This document shows positions 4,763-9,307 of a DNA stretch of 9,307 bases, piece by piece (positions within the stretch are counted from its first letter, which is position 1; each line of letters opens with the position of its first letter). Origin of the DNA: Methanosarcina sp. (lineage in GTDB: Archaea; Halobacteriota; Methanosarcinia; Methanosarcinales; Methanosarcinaceae); the NCBI GenBank assembly GCA_017883485.1, contig JADGNM010000078.1, positions 1 to 9,307 of the forward strand. The letters are read 5' to 3'. The notes under the pieces are model-generated. The model was given only the letters and a program-made list of their open reading frames with translations, did no database searches and was not told where the DNA came from. The position numbers and the translations under genes were made by a program.

Positions 4763-7243
4763 ATGAACAGATCAACCAGCCTGCTAATGACTATACTTGT
4801 CTTTATATTAATCTCTGGAATCGGGACAGCTGAGATTATTGTCCAGCCAGGAGGTTCAATACAGGCCGCAGTGAACAATGCAACGAGTTCAGGCGACTTA
4901 GTAATTGTTAAACCCGGGTTATATTCTGAAAATATAATAATAAGTAAACCGAATCTGGCGATTAAATCAGAATCAGGAGATCCCGAGAATACTATAATTA
5001 TGGCTAAGAACGCAAATGCAAATGTGTTCTATACGGAAGCAAATGGTACAACAATTAGCGGGTTTAAAATTAAATCCGGCGGATATAGCGGTGTAACAGG
5101 AATCCGTCTTGCCAGGTGCAGTAACTGTGTTATTAATAATAACAATCTTTTGTACAATGACAGGGGAATATCTCTGAGTGATTCGAATTATAACGGAATT
5201 TCGGACAACAGGATAAACTCGAACATACGCGATGGTATCTCCCTTTTGCGCTCTGATAGGAATACAATTTTAAACAATATTATATATTTTAACAATCACG
5301 GCATTGTTCTGGAGAACGCTAGCAGCAACAGTCTGACAAGTAACCAGGTAGTCTCAAATACAGGCTTTGGTTTTTATCTGAGGAATTCAAACAGTAATAA
5401 TCTCAATATTAATATTGCGACCAGGAACGACAGAGGAATTTATCTTATAAATTCAAACACGAATACAATGTCAAGTAATAGTATCTCAGAGAATTACAAT
5501 TATGGTATTTTGATCTCTTATTCGAACTATAACACAATCTCCCGGAACACAGCTAATCAAACCAGCCGGGGTATCCATCTGGATTCTGCTACCAGTAACA
5601 CGGTTTCTGGAAATATTGTTGCTAATAATAGTGTTTCCGGCTTTTTCATGTGTCGAGGCTGCCACAGAAATTTCTTTTATAATAACTATGCCAACAATAC
5701 TCTCAACGCGGACATAAACAATACGGATACCACCTGGAATCTCCCAACAAAGACTGCAGGCAGAAGTATCGTTGGCGGACCATATATAGGAGGTAATTTC
5801 TGGGCAAGCCCTACGGGGAAAGGTTTTTCCGAAACAGCACAGGATAAGGACGGAGACGGCATTGCAGACACACCATACACATGGCTCAACACGAATAGAA
5901 CTAATGTTACTGATTATCTTCCTCTTGTACCTGTATCTAATCCGCAGTTACCAGTACTTCCTGCTGCAAACCTCAATACCAATGTCATCAGCGGGACTGC
6001 ACCTCTTGCTGTACAGTTTACTGATATTTCAGAAAATTCACTATCAAGAAGCTGGGATATTGACAACGATGGAATTCCGGATTCTAATTCTAAGAGCTTT
6101 ACACATTTGTATGAGGTTCCAGGAAACTATACCGTTACCCTGACAGTAATCAATGAATACGGTACTTCCTCAAAAACTCAGCAAATAATCGTGGAAGCTC
6201 CAGGTAAAGATAAAAATCTTCCTCTAGCAAACTTCAGTTCCAATATTACAAACGGCTATGCTCCTCTTTCTGTGCAGTTTACGGACCTTTCTCAAAATGC
6301 GACAGCGAGGAGCTGGGACTTCACGAATGACGGAACTGCTGATTCAGGCGACTCGAATCCCGCTTATACATACACCGTTCCAGGAACCTATACTGTTAAC
6401 TTGACAGTAAGCAATACAAATAGAATTACCTCAAAAACGAGTAAAATAACTATACTTGAAGGAAGCGATTCCAATGGTGGAAGCAATAGTGACGGAAGCA
6501 ATAGCGGCGGCAGCAGTGGTGGCAGTAGCCACAGCAGCGGCAGTAGCGGTGGAGGAGGTGCCGGCGGCTCTCCTGAACCTCAAAGCAATGTTGAGATAAA
6601 AGAGCTTTCGCAGACTTTCATTGCAAGTGGGGAATCTGTAAAATTTGACTTCCCACAGAAGGTTACTCCTGTCGTATCTGTAAGCTTCGATTCAAAGAAG
6701 ACAGCTGGCAAGACAACAACAATTGCCGAGATGCTGAAAGGAAAGTCCACCCTGGTTTCAGGACTGCCTTCCGGCGAAGTCTACAAGTTCTTAAATATCT
6801 GGGTTGGAAACAGCGGATTTGCAAATTCGAATAATATCGAAAATGCAGTTGTAGGCTTCAAGGTCGAAAAATCCTGGATACAGTATAAAAAGATCGATAA
6901 GTCTTCCCTCACTTTGAACAGGTACAGTGATAAGACATGGAACCAGCTTCCGACAAGCCTGTTGAGTGAAGATGACAATTATCTGCATTTAACAGCACAA
7001 ACTCCTGGATTCTCTCCCTTTGCAATAACTGGAAAGATAGTAGCAGCCGAGACTATACAGCCTGCAGATCTGAATGAAACACAGCCTGAACCAAAAACTG
7101 AAAACATTGAGGAAAATAACAGAAGTACAACATCAAATGTAGAACAGCAGCCAGAGAAGAATAAAAACACAAGCATGCCTGGCTTTGAAGTGATCTATAG
7201 TATAATTGGCCTGCTTGCTGTATTTCAACGAAGAGAAAAATGA
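4763..7243 (+). CDS. Surface-anchored beta-helix/PKD protein with PGF-pre-PGF and PGF-CTERM
   Basis: An 826-residue cell-envelope protein, complete. Signal peptide ~1-23 (LLMTILVFILISGIGTA); N-cap SIQAAVNNATSSGDLVIVKPG; NosD/CASH right-handed beta-helix of about nine coils, ~110-310; GGNFWASPTGKGFS (from 343) and DKDGDGIAD; two PKD domains, ~401-480 and ~487-567, each with an APLxVQFTD strand, a SWD core and PGxYTVxLTV; Ser/Gly linker ~568-606; PGF-pre-PGF domain ~609-758 (IASGESVKFDF to GFSPFAITGK); Asn/Glu-rich spacer; then PGF at 806-808, a short hydrophobic stretch and RREK. PGF-CTERM tails are processed by archaeosortase A and replaced by a lipid anchor, so the protein should be displayed on the cell surface, with the Ser/Gly segment as stalk. 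Likely role: adhesion or carbohydrate binding; no catalytic residues were recognised. CxxC pairs at 119-122 and 297-300 bracket the helix. It is paralogous to the upstream gene but has its own promoter and terminator. Confidence 0.93.
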   Translation: MNRSTSLLMTILVFILISGIGTAEIIVQPGGSIQAAVNNATSSGDLVIVKPGLYSENIIISKPNLAIKSESGDPENTIIMAKNANANVFYTEANGTTISGFKIKSGGYSGVTGIRLARCSNCVINNNNLLYNDRGISLSDSNYNGISDNRINSNIRDGISLLRSDRNTILNNIIYFNNHGIVLENASSNSLTSNQVVSNTGFGFYLRNSNSNNLNINIATRNDRGIYLINSNTNTMSSNSISENYNYGILISYSNYNTISRNTANQTSRGIHLDSATSNTVSGNIVANNSVSGFFMCRGCHRNFFYNNYANNTLNADINNTDTTWNLPTKTAGRSIVGGPYIGGNFWASPTGKGFSETAQDKDGDGIADTPYTWLNTNRTNVTDYLPLVPVSNPQLPVLPAANLNTNVISGTAPLAVQFTDISENSLSRSWDIDNDGIPDSNSKSFTHLYEVPGNYTVTLTVINEYGTSSKTQQIIVEAPGKDKNLPLANFSSNITNGYAPLSVQFTDLSQNATARSWDFTNDGTADSGDSNPAYTYTVPGTYTVNLTVSNTNRITSKTSKITILEGSDSNGGSNSDGSNSGGSSGGSSHSSGSSGGGGAGGSPEPQSNVEIKELSQTFIASGESVKFDFPQKVTPVVSVSFDSKKTAGKTTTIAEMLKGKSTLVSGLPSGEVYKFLNIWVGNSGFANSNNIENAVVGFKVEKSWIQYKKIDKSSLTLNRYSDKTWNQLPTSLLSEDDNYLHLTAQTPGFSPFAITGKIVAAETIQPADLNETQPEPKTENIEENNRSTTSNVEQQPEKNKNTSMPGFEVIYSIIGLLAVFQRREK

Positions 7244-7299
7244 GAAATTAAAATAAGAAATAGAGCCGATAAAGGGATTTAAACATAAAAAGGACAAGT

Positions 7300-7333
7300 G
7301 GATGAGGGCTTGATGCCTTCATCCTATTTTTTA
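7300..7333 (+). terminator. Terminator of the surface-protein gene
   Basis: GGATGAGGGC (7300-7309) pairs with GCCTTCATCC (7315-7324) with one G-T wobble and a five-base loop, followed by TATTTTTTA. It lies 56 bases after the stop and closes the beta-helix pair off from the hydrolase. Confidence 0.7.
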
Positions 7334-7346
7334 CTACTTTTCAGCA

Positions 7347-7418
7347 GTGTTGAGTCGTGAAAAGATAGCAAAAAAGCTATCTACTTTAATAGAAGGATTA
7401 AAGACTGAAAAAGCATGA
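7347..7418 (+). CDS. Possible leader-size ORF coupled to the hydrolase
   Basis: From GTG 7347 (or TTG 7350) a 23-codon frame, including REKIAKKLSTLIEGLKTEKA, ends in TGA 7416-7418. That stop overlaps the hydrolase ATG as ATGA, the classic translational-coupling junction. The peptide would be a basic amphipathic helix. Against it: no ribosome site ahead of the GTG, and part of the frame is a perfect hairpin (AGATAGC / GCTATCT, 7363-7382, loop of six A). It could be the tail of a lost gene or just a structured leader. Confidence 0.3.
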   Translation: MLSREKIAKKLSTLIEGLKTEKA

Positions 7419-8224
7419 TAAATCTGCGTACTTATGGAGCTCCTCCTTTTAATCTTGCTGTTATCCATGGAGGTCCCGGTGCCTGGGGAGAGATGGCTCC
7501 GGTTGCCAGGGAACTCTCTTTTCTCGGAGGCGTGCTCGAGCCTCTTCAAACAGCAGTTACCCTTGAAGGCCAGGTCACAGAACTGAGAGATGTTCTGGAG
7601 GAACATGGGACTCTTCCTATAATATTAACTGGTTTTTCCTGGGGTGCAATGCTCAGTTTTATCTTTACTGCCAGGCACCCTCAATTCGTAAAAAAACTCA
7701 TACTCGTCGGGAGCGGCCCCTACGAGGAAAAATACGCTGCAAATATAATGAGAACGCGAATAAGCCGACTCGGGAAAGATGATCTGGAAAACTTCCGTCG
7801 CCTGACTGAAGCTCTGGATAACCCATCAGCTGAGAACAGAAACGATATCCTATGCAGTTTTGGGAAGTTGATGTCGAAAGCAGACACTTATGACCCTCTT
7901 CTCTACGAGGACGAACTGCTTGCCCACGAAGACGAAATGCTTGATTGCAAGTGCAGGTACGAAGTTTTCAGAGGCGTGTGGGAAGAAGCTAGCGGTTTGA
8001 GGCGCAGTGGAAAACTGCTTGGGCTCGGAAGAGAAATTCGATGCCAGGTAGTAGCAATCCATGGAGATTATGACCCACATCCTTTTGAAGGAGTTCTTGA
8101 ACCTCTTTCCGGATCATTGATGGATTTCAAGTTCATTTTACTGGAAAAATGCGGGCATAAGCCGTGGATCGAGACAGAAGCTAAGGAGAGATTCTACGAA
8201 GTCCTCAAGCATGAAATCCAATAA
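7415..8224 (+). CDS. Alpha/beta hydrolase (S33-like)
   Basis: A complete 269-residue cytosolic alpha/beta-hydrolase-fold enzyme with no signal peptide or membrane segment. The oxyanion-loop motif HGGPG is at residues 18-22; the nucleophile elbow GFSWG is at 73-77 with Ser75; the acid is probably Asp220 in HGDYDPHP; the base is His248 in CGHKPW. A charged helical cap lies around residues 100-200. HGGPG is typical of prolyl-iminopeptidase-like and related hydrolases, but the substrate cannot be read from sequence; esterase, thioesterase or peptidase remain possible. The start ATG 7415 gives the expected short lead (MINLRTYGAPPFNLAVIHGG). An AGAAGGA lies about 17 bases upstream, too far for a normal ribosome site, so translation may depend on coupling or a structured leader. 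GC content is higher than in the flanking DNA, as for a resident gene. Confidence 0.92.
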   Translation: MINLRTYGAPPFNLAVIHGGPGAWGEMAPVARELSFLGGVLEPLQTAVTLEGQVTELRDVLEEHGTLPIILTGFSWGAMLSFIFTARHPQFVKKLILVGSGPYEEKYAANIMRTRISRLGKDDLENFRRLTEALDNPSAENRNDILCSFGKLMSKADTYDPLLYEDELLAHEDEMLDCKCRYEVFRGVWEEASGLRRSGKLLGLGREIRCQVVAIHGDYDPHPFEGVLEPLSGSLMDFKFILLEKCGHKPWIETEAKERFYEVLKHEIQ

Positions 8225-8246
8225 TACATAATCAGGAAATGCCCCA

Positions 8247-8411
8247 ATGCAAATGATATTTCTTGGAATAATATTCATGGTCCAGGCCGGGTTGATTTTT
8301 TTCAGCAATCTCGATTTTTGCCGGAACCTCGGGATAATATAGCGAAAAGACCGGGAATTGACAAATACGTTAACTGAGGAAAAGCCTGCATCTTTGCGGT
8401 TATCGGAGTAA
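8247..8411 (+). pseudogene. Small membrane-protein ORF interrupted by TAG
   Basis: ATG 8247 starts MQMIFLGIIFMVQAGLIFF, a clear membrane helix, then SNLDFCRNLGII and TAG at 8340-8342. The same frame continues with a charged stretch (RKDRELTN, then EEKPASLRLSE) to TAA 8409-8411: 54 codons if the TAG is read. A weak AGGA lies about nine bases before the ATG. One hydrophobic helix followed by an FxN turn and a polar segment resembles the start of small two-helix membrane proteins of unknown function. The frame probably represents a decayed gene, but Methanosarcina can decode UAG as pyrrolysine, so a short intact protein is possible. Only the first helix is present. Confidence 0.35.
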
Positions 8412-8682
8412 AACACGCACTATCTATAAGTGAAATCTTATAAGTGAAGTTCGGATTCAACTATACTATTAATGAAGTACATCTCTGGTTATCAAATCGA
8501 AAAGTATAGTATTCTTTGAAGCGCAGATGAATAAATGGAAAGCACCTTGAGGTTAAAGTATTTCTCTGCCATAGTAATCCAAATTACGCTGACTCGTCAT
8601 TATCTCTTCTCTAAGGAAAGCTCAGGGAAACTAGTTGAGTAAAATAAATATATTATTAAAACGACTACTTATTGATTAAATT
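8412..8682. other. Non-coding stretch with short repeats
   Basis: TATAAGTGAA occurs at 8425-8434 and again at 8439-8448. ACTATACT (8460-8467) and AGTATAGT (8503-8510) form an inverted pair 35 bases apart. Neither is linked to a recognisable regulator. No gene seen. Confidence 0.45.
8646..8655 (+). promoter_or_regulatory. TATA-like box of the IS1-like gene
   Basis: AAATATATTA is centred about 33 bases before ATG 8683. Archaeal transcription starts about 25 bases after the box, so the mRNA would be nearly leaderless, in keeping with the lack of a ribosome site ahead of this ATG. Confidence 0.4.
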
Positions 8683-9105
8683 ATGTCAGTTGGCGATCTA
8701 CAGGAAATTGTATGTCCAAACCCGGAATGTGAATATTATCTCAGGGCAGATGGAAAAGCGATTATAAGACGTGGAAAATACAAGACGGGGCACCAGAGAT
8801 ATAATTGTAAACATTGCGGAAGATTCTTTATGGATACAGTTGGCACAGCTATTTATCGAAAACATTTGTCCAAGGATGAAATAAGGCTGATATATCGACT
8901 CTATCTTGAAAGAAACGGGATACGAAGTATTGAACGTATAACAGGGCACCATAGAGATACAGTTAGCAACCTGATAAGGGACACAGTGAGAAATGAAAAA
9001 ACGGAGGACTATCTGGTCAAACAAATTGGATTGACAGCAAATGAATGCGAGAAGCTGTGGGCACTTTTGGAAAAAAAGAGAAACACTTCCCAGAAGTCAG
9101 ATTAG
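8683..9105 (+). CDS. IS1-like zinc-ribbon/HTH protein without the transposase catalytic domain
   Basis: A 140-residue protein matching the N-terminal part of IS1-family (InsA-like) archaeal transposases. It has a zinc ribbon with C11, C16 (CPNPEC) and C42, C45 (CKHC) followed by GRFF, and then a helix-turn-helix region, ~63-105 (LSKDEIRLIYRLYLERNG, ITGHHRDTVSNLI). The segment QIGLTANECEKLWALLEKK lines up with the family's LTEVQLDELWTFVKKK, where the first catalytic Asp of the DDE domain sits. Here the Asp is replaced (ECEK), and the protein ends 15 residues later; no DDE-domain sequence can be found in any frame after the stop. It should bind DNA but cannot transpose. It could be a truncated remnant, a repressor of related elements, or domesticated. 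The intact frame and likely own promoter favour expression. Confidence 0.75.
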   Translation: MSVGDLQEIVCPNPECEYYLRADGKAIIRRGKYKTGHQRYNCKHCGRFFMDTVGTAIYRKHLSKDEIRLIYRLYLERNGIRSIERITGHHRDTVSNLIRDTVRNEKTEDYLVKQIGLTANECEKLWALLEKKRNTSQKSD

Positions 9106-9131
9106 CGGGTTTACAGAAATCAGGCAGAAAG

Positions 9132-9167
9132 CCCCTTTGCTTTACCTAGGGGATGAATGCCGTCAAC
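9132..9167 (+). ncRNA. Second TnpB right-end / omegaRNA-like hairpin, no tnpB attached
   Basis: CCCCT (9132-9136) pairs with AGGGG (9148-9152), followed by ATGAATGCCGTCAAC, which matches the tail at 378-392 at 14 of 15 positions. A frame across it reads AESPFALPRG and stop (TGA 9153-9155), resembling the Ser-Pro-Leu-rich tails of some Methanosarcina TnpB proteins. The body of the gene is missing: the IS1-like gene ends only 26 bases upstream. It is in the same orientation as the left copy. Confidence 0.42.
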
Positions 9168-9210
9168 TTTCCAAAAATTAACCAGATAAAGGAATAACAG
9201 AATAAAACTT

Positions 9211-9281
9211 GTAACTATTCAGGTCTTCTTGTAAATATTTACAATTTTTCCTCATTCCGAGGGAAAATTGTATCTAAAATG
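9211..9281. repeat. Right arm of long inverted repeat (possible insertion-sequence end)
   Basis: Begins GTAACTATTCAGGT, identical to the first 14 bases of the reverse-complemented left arm (31-97), and ends with TTGTATCTAAAATG. It contains a strong hairpin, ACAATTTTTCCTC (9241-9253) against GAGGGAAAATTGT (9259-9271). The sharp edge is at 9211, so an element would continue to the right out of the window. Confidence 0.5.
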
Positions 9282-9307
9282 AAGCTCTTGTTGCTTTGTG
9301 AAAAGCG

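Noticed and set aside
8138..8416. Minus-strand 92-codon frame at the end of the hydrolase
   Set aside because: Overlaps conserved hydrolase coding sequence including the catalytic His region; no recognisable domain.
1..9307. A multi-gene defence or biosynthetic system
   Set aside because: No nuclease, helicase, toxin-antitoxin or pathway gene set is present; the only nuclease-related gene is a truncated tnpB.
1..9307. tRNA or rRNA genes
   Set aside because: No cloverleaf with a TTCGA-type arm or rRNA-like sequence was seen on either strand.

Overview
The window looks like archaeal DNA, most likely from Methanosarcina or a close relative. The reasons are its AT-rich intergenic DNA with archaeal-type TATA boxes, two tandem genes for exported beta-helix (NosD/CASH-type) proteins, and the ending of one of them in PKD repeats, a PGF-pre-PGF domain and a PGF-CTERM anchor, a combination typical of Methanosarcina surface proteins. 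TnpB-type (IS200/IS605/IS1341) and IS1-like remnants also fit. No species can be assigned from the sequence alone.

Layout. Positions 1-892 are decayed mobile and gene-fragment DNA. They hold one arm of a long inverted repeat (31-97), a GC-rich structured stretch whose minus strand may encode the last residues of a beta-propeller protein, a TnpB right-end/omegaRNA-like hairpin ending at 392, and the first ~35 codons of a tnpB gene followed by an in-frame 27-bp duplication and a stop. Positions 908-1534 hold a cytidylate-kinase-like gene interrupted by one in-frame TGA where the family usually has Trp; a bacterial-looking hairpin terminator follows the second stop. Positions 1535-2256 are a gene-poor stretch with a 71-bp MITE-like element, a four-unit purine-rich tandem repeat, and the promoter of the next gene.

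The core is the pair 2257-4239 and 4763-7243. The two paralogues share promoter, leader layout, N-terminal domain and beta-helix repeat order. The first has about twice as many helix coils but no anchor, and its expected ATG reads ATA. The second is a complete surface-anchored protein. A terminator at 7300-7333 separates the pair from an intact alpha/beta hydrolase (7415-8224), whose ATG overlaps the stop of a possible tiny upstream ORF.

The right part (8225-9307) holds a short membrane-peptide ORF interrupted by TAG (possibly pyrrolysine, more likely decay), an IS1-like zinc-ribbon/HTH protein lacking the transposase catalytic domain, a second TnpB right-end motif (9132-9167) in the same orientation as the left one, and the other arm of the inverted repeat (9211-9281).

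No classical defence or biosynthetic operon is visible. The genes do not form one obvious pathway; the window reads as a cell-surface-protein locus bordered by mobile-element debris. The most unusual features are the two single-base start/stop lesions in otherwise intact frames, the expanded helix of the first paralogue, and the nested repeats at the two window edges.
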